From positions 1-64,000 of the forward strand of contig JAKFUL010000031.1 of assembly GCA_021732665.1 (NCBI GenBank): a stretch of DNA of 64,000 nt, given 5' to 3'. A model generated the notes under the pieces. The model saw only the letters and a list, made by a program, of their open reading frames with translations. It was not told the DNA's origin and did not search any database. Made by a program: the position numbers and the translations under genes. Numbering within the stretch: the first letter of the stretch is position 1; every line of letters starts with the position of its first letter. Below, piece after piece: positions 8,464 to 17,285 of this stretch. The stretch is from Acetobacteraceae bacterium. Lineage in GTDB: Bacteria; Pseudomonadota; Alphaproteobacteria; Acetobacterales; Acetobacteraceae.

Positions 8464-10040
8464 CTGGCCAGCCAGGTGTCATGCCAGGAGGACGACGCCC
8501 AGCGCGGATTGTTGCCGACATTGCGCAGCCGCCGGTTGAAGACGCTGACGAAGATCTGCTCGATGGGCATCCACAGCGGCAGTTCGGTCTGGGCGCGCCT
8601 GACGAAATCGGCGTAGAGCGCGCGGCGGCGGCCCACATCCAGCTCGGTCGCCGCATTGTCGATGATCTGGTCGATGGTCGGGTCGCTCCAGCCCCATTGG
8701 TTGGTCCAGGGCGCGCCCACCGGGCTGCCGGAGCGGTACCAGACCGTGGTGCTGACCGCGGGGTCCGAGCGGTACTGGTGCCAGCCCGAGGCGAGGTCGA
8801 AATTATGGTCGTTGTAGATGGTGCGCAGCCAGCCCGCGGCGTCGAGCCGCACGATCTCCACCCGCACCCCGACCTGCGACAGCGATTGCTGGATGAAGGT
8901 GGCGAAGAGCGAGATATCCTCGCCCCAGGGTGCGGGATGCAGGCGCAGCGAAAAGCGCGCCCCGCCGGCGCCGCGGCGATGCCCGGCCTCGTCCAGCAGC
9001 CGGTTGGCCCGCGCCGCGTCGAAGGGGTATTGCGGCATGCCGGCCGGGTAGTAGTCGGTCGAGACCGAGGGGATCGGCCCTGTCCCGGGCTTGGCGAAGG
9101 GCCCGAGGAAATTCTCGATGAAGAACGGGATGTTCAGCGCATGCGCCAGGGCCTGGCGCACCCGGATATCGGCCAGGATGGGGTTGCGGAAATTGAATTC
9201 CAGCGTGTTGGTGCGGGCATTGCCCTCATTGCCGCGCGTCGTCACTTCGAAGCGCGGGTCGCGGCCCAGGCGTTGCAGGTCGGATATCGCCAGCGCGGAA
9301 TAGGGGCTGAACAGGATCTGCCCCGCCTCCATCTGCGCCGCCGCCGCCGCGCGGTCGCCCACCACGCGCCAGACCACGCGGTCGAGATAGGGCAGGTTGG
9401 GGCGCCAGTAATTCGGATTGCGCTCGGCGATGATGAACTGGCCGCGTTCGTACTGCACGAAGCGGAAGGGGCCGGTGCCGATGGGGGCGGTGTTGGCCGG
9501 GTTCTGCCGGATGTCGCCGGTCTCATAGATGTGTTTGGGGCTGATATAGCCGAGATCGGGCAGGGCGCGCAGCAGCAGGCCGAGCGGCATCGGGCGTTCG
9601 TAGCGGAACACGGCGGTCAGCGGGTCGGGCGTGTCCACCGCGGTGAGGTAGAGCTGGAGCGTGGTGCCGTAGTTGAGGATCTTCTTCCACATCTCCATCG
9701 CCGTGAAGGCGACATCGGCCGAGGTGAAGGGTTTTCCGTCGTGCCAGGTCACGCCGGCGCGGAGCTTGAACGTGATGGTCTTGCCGTCCGGCGAGCTTTC
9801 CCAGGATTCCGCCAACACGGGGGTGGGGTTGCCGGCGGCGTCGAGATCGACCAGCGCCTCCTGGATCTTGCCGCCCACGATATAGACGCCGGTCGAGGCC
9901 TGGAGGGAGGGGTTGAGGATGCGCTGCTCGGTGGCGAAATGCACCGTCATCACCCCGCCGCGGCGGGGCGTTTCCTGCGCGATCGCGGGCAATGCCACCA
10001 GGCTGCTGCCGGCCAGCAAAAAGGTCTCGCGACGGTTCAT
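8460..10040 (-). CDS. ABC transporter substrate-binding protein, family 5
   Basis: A 526-residue periplasmic binding protein of the DppA/OppA class. It begins MNRRETFLLAGSSLVALPAIAQ, a signal with a paired Arg that could be Tat- or Sec-dependent. The family pattern follows: GGVMTVHFATEQRILNPSLQ, LAESWESSPDGKTITFKLR, GVTWHDGKPFTSADV, and a C-terminal FADFVRRAQTELPLWMPIEQ-like region. These proteins capture the ligand for the DppBC-type permeases downstream. The gene lies between the VOC gene and the first permease, overlapping each by four bases. Confidence 0.93.
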   Translation of the reverse strand: MNRRETFLLAGSSLVALPAIAQETPRRGGVMTVHFATEQRILNPSLQASTGVYIVGGKIQEALVDLDAAGNPTPVLAESWESSPDGKTITFKLRAGVTWHDGKPFTSADVAFTAMEMWKKILNYGTTLQLYLTAVDTPDPLTAVFRYERPMPLGLLLRALPDLGYISPKHIYETGDIRQNPANTAPIGTGPFRFVQYERGQFIIAERNPNYWRPNLPYLDRVVWRVVGDRAAAAAQMEAGQILFSPYSALAISDLQRLGRDPRFEVTTRGNEGNARTNTLEFNFRNPILADIRVRQALAHALNIPFFIENFLGPFAKPGTGPIPSVSTDYYPAGMPQYPFDAARANRLLDEAGHRRGAGGARFSLRLHPAPWGEDISLFATFIQQSLSQVGVRVEIVRLDAAGWLRTIYNDHNFDLASGWHQYRSDPAVSTTVWYRSGSPVGAPWTNQWGWSDPTIDQIIDNAATELDVGRRRALYADFVRRAQTELPLWMPIEQIFVSVFNRRLRNVGNNPRWASSSWHDTWLAS

Positions 10041-10831
10041 GGCGTGATCTCCTGGAAGATGAGGGCGCAGCCGGTGGCCATGGCGGGGGCACGGGGGATG
10101 GTGGTGCCCAGCACCAGGCCAGCGCCACCCTCCTCGGGCAGCAGTTCCGGATTGAACCCGCCCAGGGCGGCAATGGTTTCACGCGGGGCGAAGCCGATCC
10201 CGGCGCGGCCCGGGCCGGTCGGCACCAGGCGGATGCCCTCCTCCAGCCGCACCGTGCTTTCGGTCAGCCGCGCCAGGTGTTCCGCCGCCTTGTTCGGAAA
10301 ATTGCTGGCGACCAGGGCGCGGAGGATGCGCGTCACGCCATTGGGCTGCGCCTGCAATTGGGGCACCCACACCGCCTCGCGCGTGTGGTGCTGGCAGGCG
10401 AAAATACGCAGGCTTCCCGGCGCCTCGGTAGCGGGCCAATGCATGACCGAAAACCTTGCCTCGGCCATGCCGCCATCGGGCAGGGGCACGGGGCGGCCGA
10501 AATGCACCGGCCCCGTGGCGGCGATGCCGCGCGACTGCAGCGCGGCGACGCCCGCGGCGGCGTTGGAGGTGGTGTAGGCGCAGCGTTCCAGCCCCTCGCG
10601 CTTCGCCAGGAAGGCGCGCAGCGGGCCGTTGTGCGGGCGCTCGGCCAGCACGCCCAGCAACTCAAGATAATCCTCGCCGAACATCATGGTATAGTTGCCG
10701 CTGCCCATGTGTTCGCTGTGGGTGCCGCGCGGCGAGAGCCGGAAGCCGAGTGCCGCCCATTCGGCGGCGGCGGCATCGAGGTCGCGCACGGCGATGACGG
10801 CGTGGTCGAGGCCAAGGATGGTGGGGATCAT
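10037..10831 (-). CDS. VOC/glyoxalase-like protein leading the ABC operon
   Basis: A 264-residue protein of the Glyoxalase_3-like VOC group. Residues 1-60 give the first beta-alpha-beta-beta-beta unit (ILGLDHAVIAVRDLDAAAAEWAALGF, then TMMFGEDYLELLGV); the C-terminal half is a second, diverged module. VOC proteins bind a metal and act as lyases, isomerases or dioxygenases, or simply bind ligands; His9 and Glu near DYLELL fit metal positions. The stop overlaps the binding-protein start by four bases, making it the first gene of the transport operon and suggesting that it acts on the imported compound. The ATG at 10831 is preferred over much longer frames. Confidence 0.8.
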   Translation of the reverse strand: MIPTILGLDHAVIAVRDLDAAAAEWAALGFRLSPRGTHSEHMGSGNYTMMFGEDYLELLGVLAERPHNGPLRAFLAKREGLERCAYTTSNAAAGVAALQSRGIAATGPVHFGRPVPLPDGGMAEARFSVMHWPATEAPGSLRIFACQHHTREAVWVPQLQAQPNGVTRILRALVASNFPNKAAEHLARLTESTVRLEEGIRLVPTGPGRAGIGFAPRETIAALGGFNPELLPEEGGAGLVLGTTIPRAPAMATGCALIFQEITP

Positions 10832-10910
10832 GGGCGGATGGTGCTGCCGTTCATTCCGCGATGCAACATGGGGTTTGACCGCTGGGCCGCGGCCATGCTG
10901 GGCTGCGCGC

Positions 10911-11861
10911 ATGAAAATCCCCCGCCGCGCCCTGGCCGCCGCCGCCCTGCCGCTTGCCGCCCGCGCCCAGGCACGGCCCATCCGGCTGATCGTGCCCTTC
11001 CCCCCCGGCGGTGCCTCCGATCTTCTGGGCCGGCTGATGGCGGAGCGGATGGGTGCCAGCCTGAACACGAACGTGGTGGTGGAGAACCGCGCCGGCGCGG
11101 GCGGGCTGGTCGCCGCCGAATACGCCGCGCGCCAGCCAGCCGATGGCACCACGCTGTTCCAGGGCACCCAGGCGACGCAGGTCTTCAACAAGTTCCTCTA
11201 TGCCCGGCTGGGCTATGACCCGGACCGCGACTTCACCCCGCTCGGCACCATCGCCGCCGTGGCCTATATCCTGGTGGTGCCGGCGGCGCTGCCGGTGAAC
11301 ACGGTGCCGGAGTTGATCGCCTATGCCCGGGCGCGGCCGGGGCAGCTGAATTACGGCTCGTCGGGCATGGGCAGCGGCATGCATCTCGCCACGCATATCT
11401 TTGCCGAACTTGCCGGCGGGAACATGACGCATGTGCCCTATCGCGGCGCGGCACCGGCGGTGACCGCGCTGGTCGCGGGCGAGATTCAGCTGATGGTCGA
11501 TTTGGTGCCGAACAGCCTGGCGCTGGTGCGTTCCGGCCAGCTCAAGGCGCTGGCGGTCAGCACGCCCAGGCGGCTGCCGCAACTGCCCGATGTCGCGACC
11601 TTCAACGAGGTGGGGATCGACGCCTTCGACGTGCCGTCCTGGTTCATCATGGTGGCCTCCGGGCAATTGCCCGAGCCGTTGGCCGAGCGGCTGGCCGCGG
11701 CCTGCGACGCGGCGGTGGGCGACCCCAGCTTCGCCGAGCGCCTGTCGGGCGTGGGGGCGGAACCGCTGCGGATGTCGCGCGCCGAGACGCGGGCCTTCCT
11801 GATCAGGGAGAGCACGCGGTGGGAGGCGATCGTGCGTGGCGCCAATGTGCGCCTCGATTAG
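10911..11861 (+). CDS. Bug/TctC family tripartite-tricarboxylate receptor
   Basis: A 316-residue periplasmic receptor. It has a signal (MKIPRRALAAAALPLAARAQA) and then RPIRLIVPFPPGGASDLLGR, VENRAGAGGLVAAEY, GTTLFQGTQAT and HVPYRGAAPAVTALVAGEIQ, all Bug hallmarks. It probably binds a carboxylate for a TctAB permease encoded elsewhere. It stands alone: 80 bp separate it from the divergent VOC gene, and its stop overlaps the stop of the luciferase-like monooxygenase on the other strand by four bases. It is a distinct family member, not a recent duplicate of the gene at 4064. Confidence 0.92.
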   Translation: MKIPRRALAAAALPLAARAQARPIRLIVPFPPGGASDLLGRLMAERMGASLNTNVVVENRAGAGGLVAAEYAARQPADGTTLFQGTQATQVFNKFLYARLGYDPDRDFTPLGTIAAVAYILVVPAALPVNTVPELIAYARARPGQLNYGSSGMGSGMHLATHIFAELAGGNMTHVPYRGAAPAVTALVAGEIQLMVDLVPNSLALVRSGQLKALAVSTPRRLPQLPDVATFNEVGIDAFDVPSWFIMVASGQLPEPLAERLAAACDAAVGDPSFAERLSGVGAEPLRMSRAETRAFLIRESTRWEAIVRGANVRLD

Positions 11862-12901
11862 GCCCGCACCAGCGGCATCACCTCCTCCGCGAAGCGCCGC
11901 ATCTCCGCCTCGAAGGGCTGGTATTGCAGCATGAAGGTCTCGATCCCGGCCTCGGAAAAGCGCTTCATCCGCTCCGCCACCTGGGCATAGGTGCCGACCA
12001 GCCCCGCCGCGGTGCCGCCATTGGTGCCGACGCGGGCGGTCTTCGCCATGGTCTGCTTCATGACCACATTGGGATCAGTGTGCACGGCCTGCTTGGCGAC
12101 CATGGGCGCGTCCAGCGCGGCCAGCTTCGCCAGCCGGTCATAGGCTGCGAAGGCCTCGTCCTCGGTTTTCCGGGCGATGACGAAGGCGGAGAGGCCGTAG
12201 CGCAGGGGCGCATCCCGCCTCGGACGAGCGGCGACATCGGCGATCAGCGCCTGCACATCCTCCAGCGGCTGGCCGTTGATGAACCAGACATCGCCCTGCG
12301 CCGCGGCCAATGCCCGGGCGGGCTGCGATTCGCCGCCGATATAGATGCGCGGGCGGGCGCGTGTGGCGGCTTTGGGCACCAGCGTGGCGCCGTCGACGGT
12401 GAAATGCGCGCCCTTGTGGTGCACCGTCTCGCCGCGCATCAGCGGCTCCACGATGCTCAGCCATTCATCGCCCAGCGTGTAGCGGTCGTCATGCTCGGGG
12501 AAGGGCAGGCCGGCCTTGTCCATCTCCGCCTTGTTCCAGGCGTTCACCAGGTTGATGGCGAAGCGGCCGCCGCTGATCTCCTCGATCTGCAAGGCCATCT
12601 TGGCCAGCACCACGGGGTTGTAGAGCAGCGGCTTGATGGCGGCGATGATCTCGATGCGGCTGGTCAGGGCGGCGAGCGCGGCCGAGCCGGTCCAGGCCTC
12701 CAGCTCGCCATTGGCCGGGTTCAGCGGGTTGAAGGTGTGCTGGGCGACGAGGGTGCTGTCGAAGCCCAGCGCCTCGGCCTCCAGCACCAGCGCCTTGTTG
12801 CGCGCCCAGGAGGCGTCGAAGGGCTCCTCCGGGTCCTGCCTGGCGGCGCGGCTGCCATGCACCAGCGCCCAGATGCCGAAACGGGGAGGGGAATTGTCCA
12901 T
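11858..12901 (-). CDS. LLM-class flavin-dependent monooxygenase (SsuD/SfnG-like)
   Basis: A 347-residue bacterial-luciferase-fold enzyme. It starts FGIWALVHGSRAA and continues with EAEALGFDSTLVAQHTFNP, LTSRIEIIAAIKPLLYNPVV, then ISGGRFAINLVNAWNKAEM and RPRIYIGGESQPARALAA, the pattern of alkanesulfonate and dimethylsulfone monooxygenases that use FMNH2 and O2. No flavin reductase is adjacent. Sulfur compounds are therefore a plausible but unproven substrate class. The ATG at 12901 is chosen because upstream residues in the frame are shadow sequence from the DsbA-like gene. It converges on the Bug gene at 10911. Confidence 0.87.
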   Translation of the reverse strand: MDNSPPRFGIWALVHGSRAARQDPEEPFDASWARNKALVLEAEALGFDSTLVAQHTFNPLNPANGELEAWTGSAALAALTSRIEIIAAIKPLLYNPVVLAKMALQIEEISGGRFAINLVNAWNKAEMDKAGLPFPEHDDRYTLGDEWLSIVEPLMRGETVHHKGAHFTVDGATLVPKAATRARPRIYIGGESQPARALAAAQGDVWFINGQPLEDVQALIADVAARPRRDAPLRYGLSAFVIARKTEDEAFAAYDRLAKLAALDAPMVAKQAVHTDPNVVMKQTMAKTARVGTNGGTAAGLVGTYAQVAERMKRFSEAGIETFMLQYQPFEAEMRRFAEEVMPLVRA

Positions 12902-12933
12902 GGCCCGATCATTCTCCCTGGCCGAGCCGCCGT

Positions 12934-13656
12934 CTAGCGGATCGCCGCCACCGCCGCCTCCAGCTGCGCCAGTTCCACCGCGCCGGGAATGATCGTGTCG
13001 CCGATCACCAGCGCCGGCGTGCCCTGGATGTCCAGCGCGCGGGCGAGTGCGATATTGGCGTCGATCCGCCGCGAAATGGCGGGCTCGTCCATCTCCCGGC
13101 GCAGCCGCTGCCATTCCAGTCCGGCGCGCTCGGCCTCGCGCCGGATCACCGGCTCGGCCGCCTCCTCGCGCAGCCGCATGAGCGCATCGTAGAGCTGCGC
13201 GTGGCGGCCCTGCCGCTGCGCCGCCAGCAGCGCCCGGCTGGCCAGCACGCTGTTGGGGCCGAGGATGGGCAGGTCCTTCAGCACCAGCCGGATGTCGCGA
13301 TTGCGGCGCAGCAGCTCCTCCATCGTGGGGTGGAGGGATTTGCAGTAGCCGCAGCGGGCGTCGAAGAACTCCACGACCGTGACGCGGCCCTGGGGGTTGC
13401 CGCGCACCGGGTCGCCCTCCTGGCGCAGCAGGGCATCGGCATTGGCGCGGATGGCGCTACGCTGGGCCTCCGCCCGGGCGTTTTCCTCGGCCGCCTCCAT
13501 CGCCGCCAGCGCCTCGCGCAGGATCGAGGGATCCTCACGCAGCGCGCGGCGGAGGATGCCCAGCACCTCGGCGCGCTGCTCCTCGTTCAGGCCCTGGGCC
13601 AGGGCCGGGGCGGCCAGAAGACTGCCCAGCAGGGCGCGGCGTTGGATCGGCATCAT
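12934..13656 (-). CDS. DsbA-family thioredoxin-fold oxidoreductase, exported
   Basis: A 240-residue periplasmic disulfide oxidoreductase or isomerase. A signal (MPIQRRALLGSLLAAPALAQ) is followed by an alpha-helical region (about 25-85) like the N-terminal dimerisation part of ScsC/BdbD-type proteins, then the thioredoxin domain with CGYC (Cys102, Cys105) in VVEFFDARCGYCK. The cis-Pro loop is QGTPALVIGD near the C-terminus. Two adjacent ATG codons (13656, 13653) are equally possible starts. It is divergent from the GGT-like lipoprotein gene, with about 120 bp between them. It probably introduces or shuffles disulfides in exported proteins. Confidence 0.87.
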   Translation of the reverse strand: MMPIQRRALLGSLLAAPALAQGLNEEQRAEVLGILRRALREDPSILREALAAMEAAEENARAEAQRSAIRANADALLRQEGDPVRGNPQGRVTVVEFFDARCGYCKSLHPTMEELLRRNRDIRLVLKDLPILGPNSVLASRALLAAQRQGRHAQLYDALMRLREEAAEPVIRREAERAGLEWQRLRREMDEPAISRRIDANIALARALDIQGTPALVIGDTIIPGAVELAQLEAAVAAIR

Positions 13657-13775
13657 GGGCTCCGTCGTTTCAGCGTTTCTCGCACGGAAGCGCCGTGGAT
13701 GCATGGGGTTGTTGCGAGGGGGGGCGAAGGCGTCTATCCGGCTTCGTCCTTGCATCGCCGGAAGTCCCAGTCTCC

Positions 13776-15212
13776 ATGAATCTTCTTGCCAAGCCTTTTA
13801 TCCTGGCCTGCGCCGCCCTCGGACTGGCGGGGTGCGAGTCGACACGGGAATTGATCGCCGGCCCATCCGGCCCGCCGGCGGGCGAGCAGGGCTTCGTGCG
13901 CGGCTTCCTGGGAGGGGTGGCGGCGGAGGAGCCGACGGCGGCCGCCATCGCCCGTTCCGTGCTCAGCTCCGGCGGCACCGCGGCCGATGCCGCCGCCGCG
14001 GCCGGCTTCGCGCTCACCGTCACCCTGCCGTCGCGGGCGGGCCTGGGCGGCGGCGGTGCCTGCCTGGTTTACCACCCCCGGCGCGACGCGCCGGAGGCGG
14101 TGCTTTTCATGCCCGGCAGCCGGCAGAGCGGGCTTTCCGGCGCCGACCGGCCGGCCGCCGTGCCGCTGATGGCGCGTGGCCTCTTCGCGCTCACCACGCG
14201 GATGGAGGGGGCGCGGCCCTTCGAGGAGATGGTGGTCCCGGCCGAGCAGCTGGCGCGTTTCGGCGCCCCGGTCTCCCGCGCGCTTCACGCCGATCTCACC
14301 GTCGCGCGCGGCCCGCTGCTGGCCGACCCGAATGCGCGGGCCGTCTTCGCCCGGGCCGATGGCAGCCTGGTGGCGGTGGGCGAGCGCATCATCAACACCG
14401 CACTTGGCGGCACGTTGACGGCGCTGCGCGGCCAGGGTGTGGGCGACATGCACCAGGGCGCGCTGGCACGAAGGCTGGTTGAGGTGGTGCCGCAGGCCGG
14501 CGGCGGCGACATGACGCTGGCCGAGCTGCGCGCCGCCCTGCCGGTCGTCCGCCCCGCCTTCGTGCAGGATGCGGCGGGCGGTGACCGGGTGGGTTTCCTG
14601 CCCGTCGATGGCGGGCTGGCGGCGGCGGGCAGCTTCCGGGCGCTGGCGGCAGGGCAGGGGCTGGTCCAGGCGCAGGCGCGCGGTTTGGCCGTGGGCCGCG
14701 CCGCGCGTGACGGCCTGGGCACGGACGCCGCCGCGCTGCTGGCCTCGGCCGAGCTGACGACCGGCGCCTTCCCGACGCTACCGGCCAGCACCGCGCTGAC
14801 GGTGTTCGACCGCAATGGCGGCGCGGTGACCTGCGTCTTCACCATGAACAACCTGTTCGGCACCGGGCGCATGGCACCCGGCCTGGGCTTTCTGCTGGCC
14901 GCGGCACCGGATATCGGCGCGGTGCAGCCGCCGCTGGTGGCGGCCGCGATCGGTTGGAACCCCAATCTGCGCGCCTTCCGCATGGCGGTCTCGGCCAGCG
15001 GCCAGGCGGCGGCGCCGATGGCGGTGGCCGGGCCCCTGGCGGCGCAGATGCTGCGCGCGACGGCAGCGGGCGATGCGGTGGTGGCCAATTCGCCGGAGCC
15101 CGGGCGGGCGCAGCTGGCGATCTGCCCGCGCTATCTGCCCGGCCGGCCGCAGGATTGCGTGGCGGTGAGCGACCCGCGCGGGCTTGGCGTGGCGCTGGGA
15201 GCGGTGGATTGA
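13776..15212 (+). CDS. Gamma-glutamyltransferase-like lipoprotein
   Basis: A 478-residue protein with a lipoprotein signal (LAGC, Cys20), so it is anchored at the membrane facing the periplasm. The GGT fold is evident from GGTAADAAAAAGFALTVTLP then GLGGGGACLVYHP (about 67-100) and from the small-subunit motif TMNNLFGTGRMAPGLGFLL (about 356-374). At the nucleophile site, where active GGTs have Thr-Thr-His, this protein reads Ser338-Thr339-Ala340. It is also shorter than typical GGTs (about 580). Self-cleavage and transferase activity are therefore uncertain. It may be an altered hydrolase or a non-enzymatic relative. Its TGA overlaps the following TTG start. Confidence 0.82.
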   Translation: MNLLAKPFILACAALGLAGCESTRELIAGPSGPPAGEQGFVRGFLGGVAAEEPTAAAIARSVLSSGGTAADAAAAAGFALTVTLPSRAGLGGGGACLVYHPRRDAPEAVLFMPGSRQSGLSGADRPAAVPLMARGLFALTTRMEGARPFEEMVVPAEQLARFGAPVSRALHADLTVARGPLLADPNARAVFARADGSLVAVGERIINTALGGTLTALRGQGVGDMHQGALARRLVEVVPQAGGGDMTLAELRAALPVVRPAFVQDAAGGDRVGFLPVDGGLAAAGSFRALAAGQGLVQAQARGLAVGRAARDGLGTDAAALLASAELTTGAFPTLPASTALTVFDRNGGAVTCVFTMNNLFGTGRMAPGLGFLLAAAPDIGAVQPPLVAAAIGWNPNLRAFRMAVSASGQAAAPMAVAGPLAAQMLRATAAGDAVVANSPEPGRAQLAICPRYLPGRPQDCVAVSDPRGLGVALGAVD

Positions 15213-16372
15213 AGATCGGCCGGGGCGCCTCTGCCCCGCCCTTCCTGGTGATGGATGTGATCACGGCGGCCAATGCCAGGGCGGCCGCCCTGCCGCCAGG
15301 TGCTGCGGGGATCATCCGCATGGAGGTGGGCCAGCCGGCCACGGGCGCCCCCCTGGGCGCGGTGGAGGCGGCGATGCGCGCGCTGGGCGCCCGCAGCCCC
15401 ATGGGCTACACCGAGGCCTTCGGCCTGCCCTCGCTGCGCGCGCGCATCGCCCGGCACTACGCCGAGCATTATGGGCTGACGGTGGACCCCGCGCGCATCG
15501 CGGTCACGGTCGGTGCCTCGGGCGCCTTTCCGCTGGCCTTCCTGGCGGCCTTCGATGTGGGCGACAGGGTGGCGATGGCAGCGCCCTTCTACCCGCCCTA
15601 CGCCAATATCCTGACGGCGCTGGGCATGCGGCCGGTGTTGCTGGAATGCGGCCCGGAAAGCCGCTTCCAGCCCACGCTGGCGATGCTGGAGGCGATGGAC
15701 CCCAGGCCCGACGGCCTTGTGGTGGCCAGCCCCTGCAACCCCGCCGGCACCATGCTTACGCCCGAGGAGCTGGCTGCCATCGCGCATTGGTGCCACGCCA
15801 ATGGCGTGCGGCTGATTTCGGACGAGATCTATCACGGGCTGAGATGGGGCCAGGTCGCCGAAAGCAGTGCCGCGGCGTTTTCACCCAGCGCGGTGGTGGT
15901 GAATTCCTTCTCGAAATACTGGTCGATGACCGGCTGGCGCGTGGGCTGGCTGCTGCTGCCCGAGGATATGGTGCGCCCGGTGGAATGCCTGGCGCAGAAC
16001 ATGTTCATCTCCGCCCCGCATGTCGCCCAGCTGGTGGCCGAGGCGGCGATGGACTGCACGGTGGAGCTGGAAGCCAACAAGGCCGGCTATGCCGCCAGCC
16101 GTGCGGCCCTGCTGGCCGGGCTGCCGGCGGCCGGGTTCAGCGACATCGCCGATGCCGATGGCGCCTTTTACCTGTGGTGCGATGTCAGCCGGTTGTGCAA
16201 TGACAGCGTGGCCTTCGCCGCGCGGATGCTGGAGGGGGCGGGGATTGCCGCCACGCCCGGGGTGGATTTCGACCGCAAGCGCGGCGACCGCTACCTGCGG
16301 TTGAGCTATTGCGGCCCGGTGGCCGACATGGCGGCGGCGCCGGCCAGGCTGGAGCGCTGGCTGGCGGGCTGA
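15209..16372 (+). CDS. PLP-dependent aminotransferase, class I/II
   Basis: A 387-residue fold-type I aminotransferase from a TTG at 15209 that overlaps the GGT-like stop; an ATG at 15251 is the alternative. I keep the longer start because relatives carry a basic PPFLVMDV segment before the first helix. Visible features are MGYTEAFGLPSLRARIARHY, the VASPCNPAGTML loop (Asn binding PLP), ISDEIYHGL (Asp and Tyr contacts) and NSFSKYWSMTGWRVGW, with the Schiff-base Lys in SFSKYW. Amino-donor and keto-acid specificity cannot be read from sequence. It converges on ctrA with almost no gap. Confidence 0.9.
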   Translation: MKIGRGASAPPFLVMDVITAANARAAALPPGAAGIIRMEVGQPATGAPLGAVEAAMRALGARSPMGYTEAFGLPSLRARIARHYAEHYGLTVDPARIAVTVGASGAFPLAFLAAFDVGDRVAMAAPFYPPYANILTALGMRPVLLECGPESRFQPTLAMLEAMDPRPDGLVVASPCNPAGTMLTPEELAAIAHWCHANGVRLISDEIYHGLRWGQVAESSAAAFSPSAVVVNSFSKYWSMTGWRVGWLLLPEDMVRPVECLAQNMFISAPHVAQLVAEAAMDCTVELEANKAGYAASRAALLAGLPAAGFSDIADADGAFYLWCDVSRLCNDSVAFAARMLEGAGIAATPGVDFDRKRGDRYLRLSYCGPVADMAAAPARLERWLAG

Positions 16373-16373
16373 G

Positions 16374-17102
16374 TCAGGCCGCGTGGGTTTCCAGGATGGG
16401 GCGGGCCACCGGCACGGGGGCGCGCTGCATCTGCTGGTCGCGCACGATGTAACCGCGGCCCCAGACCGTGCCGATCAGGCTGTCCGCGCCGGCATGGGCC
16501 AGCTTCTTGCGCAGCTTGCAGATGAAGACGTCGATGATCTTGGCATCCGGCTCGTCGATGCCGCCATAGAGGTGGTCGAGGAAGTTCTCCTTGCTGAGAA
16601 CGGCGCCGCGGCGCAGCACCAGCAGCTCCAGTATCGCGTATTCCTTGCTGGTGAGGGCGACGGGCTGGCCATCGACCGACACTTCGCGTGCCGAAAGATC
16701 CATGGTGATCCCGCCGACTTCCAGGCGGGAATGTGAAAAGCCCTTGCTGCGGCGGATGATCGCCTGGAGACGGGCCACAAGCTCCTGCTGGTCGAACGGC
16801 TTGGCCAGATAGTCATCGGCGCCGCATTGCAAACCCTTGATCTTGGATTCGGCGCGGGTCTGGGCCGAGAGCATCAGGATGGGCGCGGCGTTCTTGGCGG
16901 CGCGGATACGGCGGACGACATCGAAGCCTTCACCATCGGGCAACATCACATCCATGATGATGGCGTCGTAGTCGTAGAGTTTGGAGAGCTCCAGCGCCTC
17001 GGCGCCCGTCTCGGCCACATCGACGACCATCCTGGCCTGTTGCAGGACGAAATTGATGCCACGGGCAATGGTGCGGTCATCTTCAGCGAGCAGGATGCGC
17101 AT
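16374..17102 (-). CDS. ctrA: CtrA-family two-component response regulator
   Basis: A 242-residue OmpR-class regulator. The receiver (1-120) has the acidic pair ED, the phosphorylatable Asp in AIIMDVMLPDGEG and Lys in LAKPF. The winged-helix output domain (about 125-230) contains LYGGIDEPDAKIIDVFICKL and the IGTVWGRGY ending that mark CtrA orthologues. CtrA controls cell cycle, motility and chemotaxis genes in alphaproteobacteria. The receiver is more diverged than the output domain, so a paralogue cannot be excluded. AAGG lies nine bases before the start. The upstream DNA is unusually AT-rich and holds a TTAACC half-site (separate entry). Confidence 0.8.
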   Translation of the reverse strand: MRILLAEDDRTIARGINFVLQQARMVVDVAETGAEALELSKLYDYDAIIMDVMLPDGEGFDVVRRIRAAKNAAPILMLSAQTRAESKIKGLQCGADDYLAKPFDQQELVARLQAIIRRSKGFSHSRLEVGGITMDLSAREVSVDGQPVALTSKEYAILELLVLRRGAVLSKENFLDHLYGGIDEPDAKIIDVFICKLRKKLAHAGADSLIGTVWGRGYIVRDQQMQRAPVPVARPILETHAA

Positions 17103-17189
17103 GAGGGGGTGCCTTTTTGGTTGCTGACACCCAGAGATTACTACCTATGCGTGTGGTGTCCATAGGCAATGCACGCCTTTCCCGTCTTA

Positions 17190-17203
17190 TTAACCGTACT
17201 TAT
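17190..17203 (-). promoter_or_regulatory. Possible CtrA binding site upstream of ctrA
   Basis: The AT-rich gap between ctrA and the FYDLN gene contains TTAACCGTACTTAT. The CtrA consensus is TTAA-N7-TTAA; here the first half-site with its following CC is perfect, and the second is TTAT after six bases. A GANTC site (GATTC, 17248-17252), the CcrM methylation target, lies 45 bases further from ctrA. In Caulobacter both features control ctrA autoregulation. The assignment here is inference from position and similarity only. Confidence 0.3.
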
Positions 17204-17285
17204 CCCAAGGCCCACTAAAAAATTGAGATACCGTCGTAAAAATGAATGATTCTGCGGGAAAGTGTGACTGAAGATTGCCGCCGCG

